Positions 1 to 7,869 are shown, counted from the first letter of the stretch. The stretch is 15,702 nucleotides of DNA from CAZJOD01 sp964547525 (GCA_964547525.1 CAZJOD010000089.1:1-15702); one strand, 5' to 3'. Program-made: numbers and translations. The notes: generated by a model from the sequence alone, not told the origin.

Positions 1-2
1 TA

Positions 3-35
3 ATTATTCGTAACGAAATATTCGTAACGAATAAT
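3..35. promoter_or_regulatory. Tandem palindromic operator upstream of the marR-like gene
   Basis: Two identical 11-bp palindromes, TTCGTAACGAA, lie at 7-17 and 21-31, a 14-bp period. The flanks extend the symmetry so that ATTATTCGT at 3-11 is the inverted complement of ACGAATAAT at 27-35. Each unit is a perfect dyad around a central A, the form expected of a site for a dimeric winged-helix repressor. It sits about 50 bp before the MarR-type start codon, so autoregulation of the efflux operon is the simplest reading (inference). The window begins here, so the matching -35/-10 elements may lie outside it. Confidence 0.7.
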
Positions 36-86
36 TTACAACGAAACATACAAACCGAAGCATTTTATACAGAAGGTGGTGATAAT

Positions 87-518
87 TTGGAAGATATAAA
101 TAATGGAATAAGTGTTTTTAAGATGCTGAAACAAATATTGGATTTAATAAAACAAAAAGTTGATTCCGAGTTCAAAGATACAAATTTAACCGGAACTCAA
201 GGTATGATAGTCGGAACACTAGCGCATAATGGTGAAATGAAGATTAGTGAATTGAGTGAAAAAATGTGTCTTTCTAACAGTACTGTATCCGGTATTTTAG
301 ATCGGCTTGAGCAAATCGGATATGTGGAAAGAAAAAGGAGCAAAGAAGATAGAAGAGTAGTGTATGTTGATATTACTCCGGAGTTTAAGAAAAAGTCTAA
401 ATGTAAATTTGATTCTGTTGAAAAAAGGCTGGATTCTCTATTGGATAAAGCAACTCCGGAAGAAATTATAAAGATATATGAAGGGTTGAAAGTATTAAGA
501 GACTTGTTTGACAGATGA
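87..518 (+). CDS. MarR-family transcriptional regulator
   Basis: This 143-residue protein has the size and layout of MarR repressors: an N-terminal dimerisation helix (about residues 5-30), a winged helix-turn-helix (about 35-100, with ISELSEKMCLSNSTVSGILDRLE as the HTH region and the wing around KRSKEDRRVVYV), and a C-terminal dimerisation helix. The start is TTG at 87, chosen because AAGGTGGTGA at 73-82 is a near-consensus ribosome binding site 4-6 bases upstream and no better ATG exists. MarR proteins usually bind palindromes in their own promoter and release DNA on binding small phenolic or lipophilic ligands. The tandem palindrome at 3-35 and the two exporter genes downstream fit a ligand-induced efflux operon. 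The ligand cannot be read from the sequence. Confidence 0.92.
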   Translation: MEDINNGISVFKMLKQILDLIKQKVDSEFKDTNLTGTQGMIVGTLAHNGEMKISELSEKMCLSNSTVSGILDRLEQIGYVERKRSKEDRRVVYVDITPEFKKKSKCKFDSVEKRLDSLLDKATPEEIIKIYEGLKVLRDLFDR

Positions 519-576
519 GCATGTTATATTAAAAAAATAACTATTCTTCATACTCACTGTTAATTTCTTTTTTATG

Positions 577-622
577 ATGATATTTTACTGCGAAAAATTT
601 ATTTTATTCCAGTGAAATCACT
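577..622 (-). repeat. Short, inverted derivative of the dispersed repeat (copy D)
   Basis: Read on the minus strand, this begins TGATTTCACTG, like the left end of the repeat family at 5344, 11751 and 14117. It passes straight into AATAAAATAAA and TTTTT, then CAGTA and AATATCAT, which resemble the right end of copy A (AATAAAATAAAG, TTTTTACAGTA, GAATCAT). The middle of the element is missing, so it looks like the two ends joined after an internal deletion. It lies between the marR-like gene and the first ABC gene in an otherwise featureless AT-rich 140-bp gap. Confidence 0.45.
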
Positions 623-707
623 AATAAAAGAGTTCGAAATTTTAGAAAGATAAAGGAGGTTGTTGCGGGAATTTATTCTTTTTGGTATTTTCCGTAAAAT
701 TATTATA

Positions 708-2933
708 ATGTTAAAATTGATAAAGTATTTAAAACCGTTTATTTTGTTGGTTTTGATATCTATAGCGTTATTATATGGTCAAGCAATGGCGAACCTGGCT
801 TTACCGGATTATATGTCTGAAATCGTTAATGTGGGTATTCAGCAAGGAGGCATTCAAAATGCAGTTCCTGAAGCGGTTCGTGAAACTACAATGAATAAAT
901 TGATTATATTTATGAGTGAACCGGAAAAATCCGAAGTATTGAGCGCATATGTTTTATATAACCGGCAATATTCGGAAGATGAAAATTTGGTAAAGACATA
1001 TCCAGTATTAAAAAATGAAAATATATACGTACTTAACAGAACCGATAAAGGGATAATTATTAAATTAAATTCTATAATGGGAAAAGCCTTTGTGGCGGTT
1101 ACCGGTATAGAAAAAATGAAAGCCGAGTCTGTTGACGGATTCATGGATTTTAACGGGCAAAAAGTACCGGTACAAACTGATATATATTCGTTGCTTGCAA
1201 ATTTACCCGAGTCGCAACGCATACAATTTAATGAAAAACTAAATGAGCAATTTACTATATTCGGAGACAGTATGATTATACAAGTAGCTGCAGGGGCTAT
1301 TAAATCCGAATACAGTACCATAGGATTAAACACAAATGCCATACAAAATCGATTTATAATTAATACAGGTCTTATTATGCTTTTGGTCTCATTATTCGGT
1401 GCTTTCTGTATAATCGGTGTGGGATTTTTTGCATCTAAGATATCCGCCGGACTTTCAAAAAATTTACGAGGAGACATATTTAAAAAGGTTACCTCTTTTT
1501 CAAATAATGAGATGGATAAGTTTTCAACGGCATCTTTGATTACAAGAACGACAAATGATGTTACCCAAATCCAAATGGTCATGGTTATGCTGATAAGAAC
1601 GGTTTTTTTCGCTCCGATTCAAGGGGTAGGGGGAATAATACGAGCTTTGGAAAAGAGCAGGTCCATGTCATGGATAATTGTCGTAGCGGTTATAACACTA
1701 TTAATGTTAATAATACTGGTATTTAATATAGCAATGCCGAAATTTAAGATAATACAGAAACTTATTGACAGGTTAAATCTTGTTTCCCGTGAAAACCTTT
1801 CAGGTATGCCGGTCATAAGAGCTTTCAATACTGAAAAGTTCGAGGAGGAGCGGTTTGACAAAGCTAACGAAGACTTAACAAAAACAAATCTATTTGTAAG
1901 TCGTGTAATGGTGATTATGTTTCCTACAATGATGCTAATAATGAACGGAATTACATTACTTGTGGTTTGGGTGGGAGCACACCAAATTGCAAATTCTAGC
2001 ATGCAGGTAGGAGATATGATGGCGTTCATGCAATATGTAATGCAAATAATATTTGCATTCTTGCAGATGTCATTTTTATTCATAATGGTACCTAGAGCGT
2101 CTGTAGCGGCCCAAAGGATAGTTGAAGTGTTAAATACCGAAATGGAAATAAAAGATCCTCAGAAACCGAAAGAATTTGTATCGGATAAAAAAGGTGAAGT
2201 GGAATTTAAAAACGTTTCTTTCAGATATCATGGAGCACAAGTGGATATGCTTAAAAATGTCAGTTTTAAAGCTCTGCCCGGAATGACAACCGCTATAATC
2301 GGTGCGACCGGCTCCGGCAAAAGTACTCTTGTAAACCTTATACCACGTTTTTATGATGTAACCGAAGGTCAGGTGCTTGTAAGCGGAACTGATGTCAGGG
2401 AAGTACCACAGCATGCCCTAAGGGAGCAAATAGGATATGTTCCGCAGAGAAGTTCCTTATTTAGCGGAACAATAGAATCGAATCTGAAATATGCAAATGA
2501 TAAAGCTGATGAAAATGATATGAAAACAGCGGCAGAAATAGCTCAAGCTATAGAATTTATCAGTGAGAATGCAGACGGTTTTAAATCTGATATTTCACAA
2601 GGTGGTACTAACGTATCCGGAGGACAAAAGCAGAGGCTTTCAATAGCGCGTGCTCTAATTAAAAAACCGGCTATATATATTTTTGACGATAGTTTTTCCG
2701 CTTTGGATTTTCGTACCGATGCGGCATTGAGAAAAGCATTGAAAGAACATACGGGACATAGTACCGTACTAATTGTGGCTCAACGTGTTTCTACAATCAT
2801 ATCAGCCGATATGATTATTGTTATGGAAGAAGGACGTATTATAGGCTGCGGTACCCATCGTGAATTGATGAGAGATTGCGAAGCATATAGAGAAATCGCT
2901 TTATCTCAGCTTTCTAAGGAGGAATTGGCATGA
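708..2933 (+). CDS. ABC exporter half-transporter, degenerate-site subunit (permease-ATPase fusion)
   Basis: This is a type IV (MDR-type) ABC half-exporter with an N-terminal membrane domain and a C-terminal ATPase domain. Numbering from ATG 708 (741 aa), Walker A GATGSGKST is at 532-540, the Q-loop Gln at 580, signature VSGGQ at 636-640, and Walker B IYIFDD at 656-661. The residue after the Walker B Asp is Asp, not Glu, and the switch residue is Gln 692, not His. These are hallmarks of the non-hydrolysing site of heterodimeric exporters such as TM287/288, BmrCD and LmrCD. Between the first and second membrane helices is a hydrophilic insertion of roughly 170-180 residues, predicted to be outside the cell. 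Its stop overlaps the start of the partner gene (ATGA), so translation is coupled. The start is uncertain: a strong AAAGGAGG lies at 652-659, but the in-frame TTGs at 660 and 663 are almost on top of it, while ATG 708 gives the usual family N-terminus but has no clear ribosome binding site. Confidence 0.93.
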   Translation: MLKLIKYLKPFILLVLISIALLYGQAMANLALPDYMSEIVNVGIQQGGIQNAVPEAVRETTMNKLIIFMSEPEKSEVLSAYVLYNRQYSEDENLVKTYPVLKNENIYVLNRTDKGIIIKLNSIMGKAFVAVTGIEKMKAESVDGFMDFNGQKVPVQTDIYSLLANLPESQRIQFNEKLNEQFTIFGDSMIIQVAAGAIKSEYSTIGLNTNAIQNRFIINTGLIMLLVSLFGAFCIIGVGFFASKISAGLSKNLRGDIFKKVTSFSNNEMDKFSTASLITRTTNDVTQIQMVMVMLIRTVFFAPIQGVGGIIRALEKSRSMSWIIVVAVITLLMLIILVFNIAMPKFKIIQKLIDRLNLVSRENLSGMPVIRAFNTEKFEEERFDKANEDLTKTNLFVSRVMVIMFPTMMLIMNGITLLVVWVGAHQIANSSMQVGDMMAFMQYVMQIIFAFLQMSFLFIMVPRASVAAQRIVEVLNTEMEIKDPQKPKEFVSDKKGEVEFKNVSFRYHGAQVDMLKNVSFKALPGMTTAIIGATGSGKSTLVNLIPRFYDVTEGQVLVSGTDVREVPQHALREQIGYVPQRSSLFSGTIESNLKYANDKADENDMKTAAEIAQAIEFISENADGFKSDISQGGTNVSGGQKQRLSIARALIKKPAIYIFDDSFSALDFRTDAALRKALKEHTGHSTVLIVAQRVSTIISADMIIVMEEGRIIGCGTHRELMRDCEAYREIALSQLSKEELA

Positions 2934-4828
2934 GTCAAAACAATATAAAAGATAACCGAAACGATCATGGTATGGGAAAAAGTCAACCTGCTCAAAGAAG
3001 ACCGGCCGGTGGTCCTATGCATGGACCGGGAGCTATGATAAAAGGTGAGAAGGCGAAAGATTTTAAAGGTACTATGAAAAAGTTGTTAAAGTACCTTGGT
3101 GAATATAAAGTATCGATTATTGCAGTGTTTGTTTTTGCAATGATTAGTGCCGCTTTTACAATAGTAGGTCCGAAAATTCTCGGTAAAGCTACAACAGCTA
3201 TATTTAACGGTGTAGCGTTGAAAATATCGGGAACGGGTAATGTTGATTTTGAATATGTCGGCCGGATTATTATGATATTAACCGGAATGTATCTGTTAAG
3301 TGCAACTTTCGGATATATACAGGGGTGGGTAATGTCTTCCGTATCAATGAGAGTAGGCTATAATTTTAGAAAAAATCTCTCTTTAAAGATTAATCGATTA
3401 CCTTTAGGATATTTTGACCGAACGACTCACGGTGAGGTTTTATCTCGTATTACAAATGATGTGGATACATTGAGCCAAACTTTGAATCAGAGTTTAGGAC
3501 AGATAATAACTTCAGTTACAACTGTAATAGGAATATTTATAATGATGGTTTCTATCAGTTGGAAGATGACGTTTGTAGTGTTGATCATTATGCCTCTTTC
3601 ATTGATTTTTATAAAATTTATAGTAAAACATTCTCAGAAGTATTTTAAACAACAACAAGAATTTCTAGGCAATGTAAACGGACATGTTGAAGAAATGTTC
3701 GGAGGTCATTCCGTTGTGAAAGCTTTTAACGGCGAGGACAAGAGTATTACTACCTTTGAAGGTTTAAACGGAAAACTGTACGGAGCGGTTTGGAAATCGC
3801 AGTTTCTATCAAGTATAATGATGCCCTTTATGAACTTTATTGGAAACCTGGGTTTTGTTGTGGTTTGCATTATGGGTGGTTTTTATGCCGCAAGGAGAGT
3901 TATAGAAGTCGGGGATATTCAGGCGTTTATACAATATGTAAGACAATTTACACAACCCATTTCTCAAATAGCCAATATATCGAATATACTGCAGCAAACT
4001 GCGGCATCCGCCGAAAGGGTATTTGAATTTTTGGAAGAAAAAGAAGAGGCTGAAGATACAAAAAATCCTGTTAGACTTGACACAATTACAGGTAGTGTAG
4101 AGTTTAAAAATATTCGATTCGGTTATATACAGGATAAAATAATAATAAACGATTTTTCAGCTATTATAAATCCGGGGCAGAAAATAGCGTTGGTTGGTCC
4201 GACAGGAGCCGGAAAAACAACCATTGTAAAATTGCTTATGCGATTTTATGAGGTAAATGAAGGTGCTGTTTTAATAGACGGCCATGACATAAGAAATTTT
4301 ACCAGATCTGATCTACGGTCAATGCTTGGTATGGTTTTACAGGATACATGGCTTTATAACGGTACTATAAAAGAAAATATACGATACGGTCGGCTTACCG
4401 CAAGTGACGAAGAAGTTTACAAAGCTGCCAAAGCCGCTCATGTGGATAGTTTTGTACATACACTACCGGGTGGTTACGATATGGTATTAAATGAAGAAGC
4501 TTCCAATGTGTCACAAGGTCAAAAACAGCTTATAACAATAGCGAGAGCTATCCTTGCAGATCCTAAAATCTTAATTTTAGACGAAGCCACAAGCTCGGTT
4601 GACACACGAACGGAGATACAAATACAAAAAGCTATGGATCGGTTAATGTTAGGAAGAACAAGTTTTATTATAGCTCATAGGTTGTCCACAATAAAAGATG
4701 CTGACTTGATATTGGTTATGAATCATGGAGATATTATAGAGCAAGGCACACATAATGATTTGTTGAAAAAAAGTGGTTTTTATGCAAATTTGTATAACAG
4801 TCAATTTGAACAGGTAAAAACAGGTTAA
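2930..4828 (+). CDS. ABC exporter half-transporter, catalytic-site subunit (permease-ATPase fusion)
   Basis: This 632-residue partner has a hydrophilic, Gly/Pro-rich N-terminal tail (about 1-45), six predicted membrane helices (about 60-350) and an ATPase domain. Walker A GPTGAGKT is at 423-430, Q-loop Gln 471, Walker B ILILDE at 547-552 with the catalytic Glu present, and switch His 583 in IAHRLST. Its signature is VSQGQ (527-531) rather than LSGGQ. That combination complements the upstream subunit: one site would pair this Walker A/B/Glu/His with the partner's intact VSGGQ, and the other pairs the partner's Asp/Gln with this altered signature. AAGGAGG at 2916-2922 precedes ATG 2930, and the gene overlaps its neighbour by 4 bases. 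Substrate is unknown; drug, bile-type compound or lipid export under MarR control is likely. Confidence 0.95.
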   Translation: MSQNNIKDNRNDHGMGKSQPAQRRPAGGPMHGPGAMIKGEKAKDFKGTMKKLLKYLGEYKVSIIAVFVFAMISAAFTIVGPKILGKATTAIFNGVALKISGTGNVDFEYVGRIIMILTGMYLLSATFGYIQGWVMSSVSMRVGYNFRKNLSLKINRLPLGYFDRTTHGEVLSRITNDVDTLSQTLNQSLGQIITSVTTVIGIFIMMVSISWKMTFVVLIIMPLSLIFIKFIVKHSQKYFKQQQEFLGNVNGHVEEMFGGHSVVKAFNGEDKSITTFEGLNGKLYGAVWKSQFLSSIMMPFMNFIGNLGFVVVCIMGGFYAARRVIEVGDIQAFIQYVRQFTQPISQIANISNILQQTAASAERVFEFLEEKEEAEDTKNPVRLDTITGSVEFKNIRFGYIQDKIIINDFSAIINPGQKIALVGPTGAGKTTIVKLLMRFYEVNEGAVLIDGHDIRNFTRSDLRSMLGMVLQDTWLYNGTIKENIRYGRLTASDEEVYKAAKAAHVDSFVHTLPGGYDMVLNEEASNVSQGQKQLITIARAILADPKILILDEATSSVDTRTEIQIQKAMDRLMLGRTSFIIAHRLSTIKDADLILVMNHGDIIEQGTHNDLLKKSGFYANLYNSQFEQVKTG

Positions 4829-4988
4829 GAAATTTAATATTTATAAAATTAAGTCATTACAGATTTAAATTACAGTTAAGTTTAAGTTTTTGTAATTAAA
4901 TCAATGATTATTTGAAACTATTGTATTTATATAAATCTTTATTTTTGGATAAAATATAACGACAAATTTAAAAAGGAGGTTTGTTTTA
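4829..4988. other. Intergenic stretch between the ABC operon and the DUF1540 gene
   Basis: Very AT-rich, with no coding potential. It contains an imperfect AT-only stem (AATTACA near 4870 with TGTAATT near 4890) and the upstream elements of the DUF1540 gene. No convincing terminator for the ABC operon was seen. Confidence 0.5.
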
Positions 4989-5150
4989 ATGGATGCACCA
5001 AAAATGCAAGTTAAATGTAGTGTTGTAAATTGTCATTATAATAAACAAAGAATGTGTTATGCCGATCACTTGGAGATAAACGGAATGCATGGAAACAATG
5101 CGGAATCAAGTGATTCAACATGCTGTACAACATTTATAGAACACAAATAG
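4989..5150 (+). CDS. DUF1540 domain-containing small Cys-rich protein
   Basis: This 53-residue ORF has a strong ribosome binding site (AAAAGGAGGT at 4971-4980) 8 bases before ATG 4989. The protein has Cys at 10, 15, 23, 45 and 46, in the arrangement VKCSVVNC, then MCYAD, then STCCTTF. This matches the DUF1540 family of clostridial small proteins (recognised by pattern, not by search). The clustered cysteines suggest metal or iron-sulfur binding, but no function is established that I can name. The gene stands alone, with its own terminator at 5197-5229. A weak promoter candidate (TTTATA at 4926, TAAAAT at 4950, 18-bp spacer) lies just upstream. Confidence 0.88.
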   Translation: MDAPKMQVKCSVVNCHYNKQRMCYADHLEINGMHGNNAESSDSTCCTTFIEHK

Positions 5151-5196
5151 AAACTAGTTGAATTATATCCCAAGCATATATAGAAAGACAAAACAG

Positions 5197-5229
5197 AGGC
5201 GTTTCTCCGTAAAAGGAGCTGCGCCTTTT
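5197..5229 (+). terminator. Rho-independent terminator after the DUF1540 gene
   Basis: AGGCG (5197-5201) and CTCC (5205-5208) pair with GGAG (5215-5218) and CGCCT (5222-5226), with a ttt/ctg internal loop and a gtaaaa apical loop. A short T-run follows (5226-5229). It is 46 bases past the DUF1540 stop codon. Confidence 0.75.
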
Positions 5230-5240
5230 AATATTATTAA

Positions 5241-5256
5241 TTCTACTGCAATAACT
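5241..5256 (+). repeat. Solo left-end fragment of the dispersed repeat
   Basis: TTCTACTGCAATAACT closely matches the left end of copies A and B (TTCACTGCAATAACTC and TTCACCGCAATAACTC). There is no matching right half before copy A begins about 100 bases downstream. It is probably a decayed or truncated copy. Confidence 0.4.
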
Positions 5257-5300
5257 ATTTTAAGATGATAAATCGGGCTTTTTTCTTATATGCAATTATA

Positions 5301-5329
5301 TTGGAATGAAACAGGATTTGGTATATAAT
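5301..5329 (+). promoter_or_regulatory. Sigma-A-type promoter for the YgjP-like gene
   Basis: TTGGAA at 5301-5306 and a perfect TATAAT at 5324-5329 are separated by 17 bases. Transcription would start near 5336, giving a leader of about 190 nt that carries repeat copy A before the start codon at 5524. Confidence 0.65.
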
Positions 5330-5343
5330 ATAAATAATTAATT

Positions 5344-5491
5344 GATGAATTTCACTGCAATAACTCACTTACTGTGAACAATCGTTGAAATCAATATGGT
5401 TTGGGTTTGGATTTTCGCTGTTACGGCATAACTTCCTGTTCAATGTTCGTTTGTTTATTGCAATAAAATAAAGTTTTTACAGTAGAATCAT
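5344..5491 (+). repeat. Dispersed structured repeat, copy A
   Basis: The outer helix is TGCAATAA (5356-5363) with TTATTGCA (5455-5462). A 12-nt strand then leads to the inner helix TGAACA (5375-5380) with TGTTCA (5437-5442), and the return strand is 13 nt. The terminal loop is about 56 nt. Outside the stem the ends are imperfect inverted repeats: TGAATTTCACTG on the left against the complement of CAGTAGAATCA on the right. It shares conserved strands with copies B and C (GTTCAAT, TTATTGC, AATAAAATA). It lies in the leader of the YgjP-like gene. Confidence 0.75.
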
Positions 5492-5523
5492 AGATTATTT
5501 ATATTAAAAACATTAGGAATAAT

Positions 5524-6228
5524 ATGAAACAAATTGCTATTATACTTCCACAAGGTAAAACAAAAGTGGAGGTGCAAATACATAAAAAGAATATTAAGAC
5601 TGTTCGGTTAAAAGTTCATGCTGACGGGAATGTGATCTTATCGGTTCCGCGTAACATATCCGATCAATGGATAAAAAAATGGCTGGAAGGCAAAAACCGG
5701 TGGATAGAGCAAAAATTGAACTTGGCGAAAACTAAAGAAGCTGTAAAACCTTCTTATGAAATGCTTGATAACAATATAATAAAAGTTTTCAGTGGATTAT
5801 ATAAATTAAAGATTATGGAATCTGCAGAAAAGAATACTTACTTTCAACAAGATACAATTATTATACGTTCACCATATAATTATAAAGAAAACGGTCTTCG
5901 TAGGCAATTGGATGATTTTTTAAAACAACAGCTTCAAAACCAAATACAAATTTATTATAAGCGATATCAAACCGTTCTAACGGCATACGGTGAAACAAAA
6001 CCTGATGTAAAAATACGCAAAATGAAAACCATGTGGGGTAATTGTAGAAAACCGTCTGCAGTTATAACCTTTAATTTTTATCTTGTGCATAAACCGGTAT
6101 CATTTATAGAGTATGTTGTACTACATGAGATGTTACATATGATTCACCCTAATCATAGTAAAGATTTTTATGATCTTTTAAGTATATATATGCCCGATTG
6201 GAAAACTCGAAGAAAACAAGGCAGATAA
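5524..6228 (+). CDS. YgjP-like (DUF45, M48-type) zinc metallopeptidase domain protein
   Basis: This 234-residue cytoplasmic protein has the family layout: a beta-rich N-terminal half beginning with VEVQIHKKNIKTVRLKV, then the MWGNCR motif (170-175), then a zinc-metallopeptidase signature HEMLH at 201-205. A third ligand candidate is His 211 in HPNHSKDF. These features match the YgjP/SprT-like family. Its physiological substrate is not known to me; family members have been linked to nucleic-acid-associated proteolysis or genome maintenance, which is inference here. AGGA at about 5515 precedes ATG 5524. The gene has its own promoter at 5301-5329 and is followed after 89 bases by the Lnt-like gene. 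Confidence 0.88.
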   Translation: MKQIAIILPQGKTKVEVQIHKKNIKTVRLKVHADGNVILSVPRNISDQWIKKWLEGKNRWIEQKLNLAKTKEAVKPSYEMLDNNIIKVFSGLYKLKIMESAEKNTYFQQDTIIIRSPYNYKENGLRRQLDDFLKQQLQNQIQIYYKRYQTVLTAYGETKPDVKIRKMKTMWGNCRKPSAVITFNFYLVHKPVSFIEYVVLHEMLHMIHPNHSKDFYDLLSIYMPDWKTRRKQGR

Positions 6229-6266
6229 AAATATCTATATAAAAGAAGTTAAATAGGAGAACATAT

Positions 6267-6325
6267 ATGTTCGCAAACTGCCGGGTTAACACATAATGGA
6301 GGTGTTTGTATATAAATATGAATAA
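6267..6325 (+). other. Two overlapping mini-ORFs before the Lnt-like gene (possible leader peptides)
   Basis: AGGAG at 6255-6259 is ideally spaced for ATG 6267, which opens a 9-codon ORF (MFANCRVNT) ending TAA at 6294-6296. A second ATG at 6296 overlaps that stop (TAATG) and opens another 9-codon ORF (MEVFVYKYE) that runs over the putative ATG 6318 of the Lnt-like gene. They could couple or throttle translation, but ORFs this short arise by chance in AT-rich DNA. Confidence 0.25.
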
Positions 6326-7862
6326 ACCGAATCAATTTACCGAGGTGACAGGAAAATCAAAAACGGGTGGATTTAAAAAATTGTGGTTTAATAGGCTTCA
6401 AGCTCTAAAATTACCTATGACTTACATATATATTTTGTCGGGTATTTTTCTTATTATCGGTTTGATATTGCCGGGCATTAATTTTCTATTTTATATAGGT
6501 TTTTTATTACCTTTTTATAAAACATACATAGGCGAAATTACCGATCAGGACATTTTTTATTTCGTTTTCCCATATTGTATGGTATTAGGTATCGGTGTGT
6601 GGAATCATATATTCCCGTATTACACCGGTATATTGATTGCACTTACATTGCCGGATCTTTTCGCACGGTTGATCATGAAATGTATAAGGCTTTTTAAATC
6701 GGGACCGGTTAAGCTTTTTGCAATACCTGTAGCTATATTCTTTTTCGACTTTACCTTTTCAAACCTCCCTTTTTTAAAGCACGTTCATGTCATACCTATA
6801 CTTGCTTCCATATATAATCATACTTTTTTGTTGGCTACCTCGTCTCTGGTCGGAAGCCATATCACATTATTTATTATAATGCTTGCTATAGGTTCTTTAA
6901 CCGCAATAGCAGCCGACAGATCCCATACCATAAAAAAATTAATCATATTGATCATAAGCGGATTAATCATTTTAACACCTCACATTATAAAGACCGGATA
7001 TCTAAAAGGGTATGATAATGAAAAACCGGTGATAGTTGCCGCCGTACAGGGAAGAATCATGTCTAATCAATCCTTCGGAGACAATTTTACTGCGTTTTCA
7101 AAATTTATCATGGATCGGTACAGTGAAATAATTAACGATGAGAAGGCTGACATATATGTATTTCCGGAAACACTTTCCGGAGTATACGACAGTTCCAAAC
7201 CTCTTACCCAAGATAACCTGAAAGAAGTTATAAATTTCGCTAAAAAACGGGATGCAATGCTTTTATGCCTGGTAATTGAAAAAAACTTAGAAACAAATAA
7301 AGAAGACACACGTTTTATGACTGCGGTGTTGGCAGACCCCTCCGGTGTCGTAGGAATGTCTCAAAAAAGGTATCTCGTACCTTTCTCCGAAAGCCGAAGA
7401 TACAACCGGGGTAAGGATTTTTCAGTTTTTGAAACTAAGTACGGCAAAATAGGTATTTCCATATGTTACGACACTAATTTTGATACTGTAGTGAAGTTAA
7501 AGAAGAACGGTGCCGAACTAATTTTAGCTCCTTTTAATGACTATGGTTTTGGAAAGGTATATCATAATATTCACAGGTATTATCCTGTTATAAATGCCAT
7601 ACAATGCAATGTTCCCGTAGCACAGGCGAATTATGACGGTATTTCACAGCTAATTACAGCCGACGGAAGGGTTGTAAAGGATTTGGGGTACCAAAAGGAG
7701 GGTGTTATAAGTTATGGTTTCAATATAAAACCTTCGCCGTCGTTTTATGTTTCATATGGAATTTACTTGGAATGGATGCTCTATGGATTTATAATATTAA
7801 TATTAATTTACGGGTTTATAAAGCAAAAAAACAGTTCAAAAGTGTATGGAGATGAATTATAA
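6318..7862 (+). CDS. Apolipoprotein N-acyltransferase-like membrane nitrilase
   Basis: The protein (514 aa from ATG 6318) has several hydrophobic helices in residues about 35-230, a C-terminal nitrilase (carbon-nitrogen hydrolase) domain about 237-470, and a final membrane helix near 485-503. This matches Lnt, the membrane enzyme that N-acylates the lipoprotein Cys. The expected catalytic triad is visible: Glu 284 in VFPETLSG, Lys 350 in SQKRYLVPF and Cys 383 in ISICYDTN, with a second conserved Glu in PFSES. Lnt is standard in Proteobacteria and less usual in Firmicutes, so it may be a distant Lnt or another membrane amidase. GGAGGTG at 6298-6304 is somewhat far from ATG 6318; an in-frame TTG at 6306 is too close to it, so the exact start is open. 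Confidence 0.85.
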   Translation: MNKPNQFTEVTGKSKTGGFKKLWFNRLQALKLPMTYIYILSGIFLIIGLILPGINFLFYIGFLLPFYKTYIGEITDQDIFYFVFPYCMVLGIGVWNHIFPYYTGILIALTLPDLFARLIMKCIRLFKSGPVKLFAIPVAIFFFDFTFSNLPFLKHVHVIPILASIYNHTFLLATSSLVGSHITLFIIMLAIGSLTAIAADRSHTIKKLIILIISGLIILTPHIIKTGYLKGYDNEKPVIVAAVQGRIMSNQSFGDNFTAFSKFIMDRYSEIINDEKADIYVFPETLSGVYDSSKPLTQDNLKEVINFAKKRDAMLLCLVIEKNLETNKEDTRFMTAVLADPSGVVGMSQKRYLVPFSESRRYNRGKDFSVFETKYGKIGISICYDTNFDTVVKLKKNGAELILAPFNDYGFGKVYHNIHRYYPVINAIQCNVPVAQANYDGISQLITADGRVVKDLGYQKEGVISYGFNIKPSPSFYVSYGIYLEWMLYGFIILILIYGFIKQKNSSKVYGDEL

Positions 7863-7869
7863 AGAATCT

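Noticed and set aside
854..2414. Long open frames on the minus strand opposite the first ABC gene
   Set aside because: They lie wholly within a well-supported coding gene on the other strand, have no ribosome sites, and encode no recognisable protein.
3790..4026. Alternate-frame ORFs inside the second ABC gene
   Set aside because: Shadows of the conserved membrane domain; no start signals or family features.
4865..4905. AT-rich inverted repeat after the ABC operon as a terminator
   Set aside because: The stem is all A-T except one pair and lacks a following T-run in a suitable place, so it would be too weak.
5262..5287. GGGCTTTTTTC as a terminator
   Set aside because: The T-run is good, but no matching upstream GC-containing arm (AAGCCC) was found.
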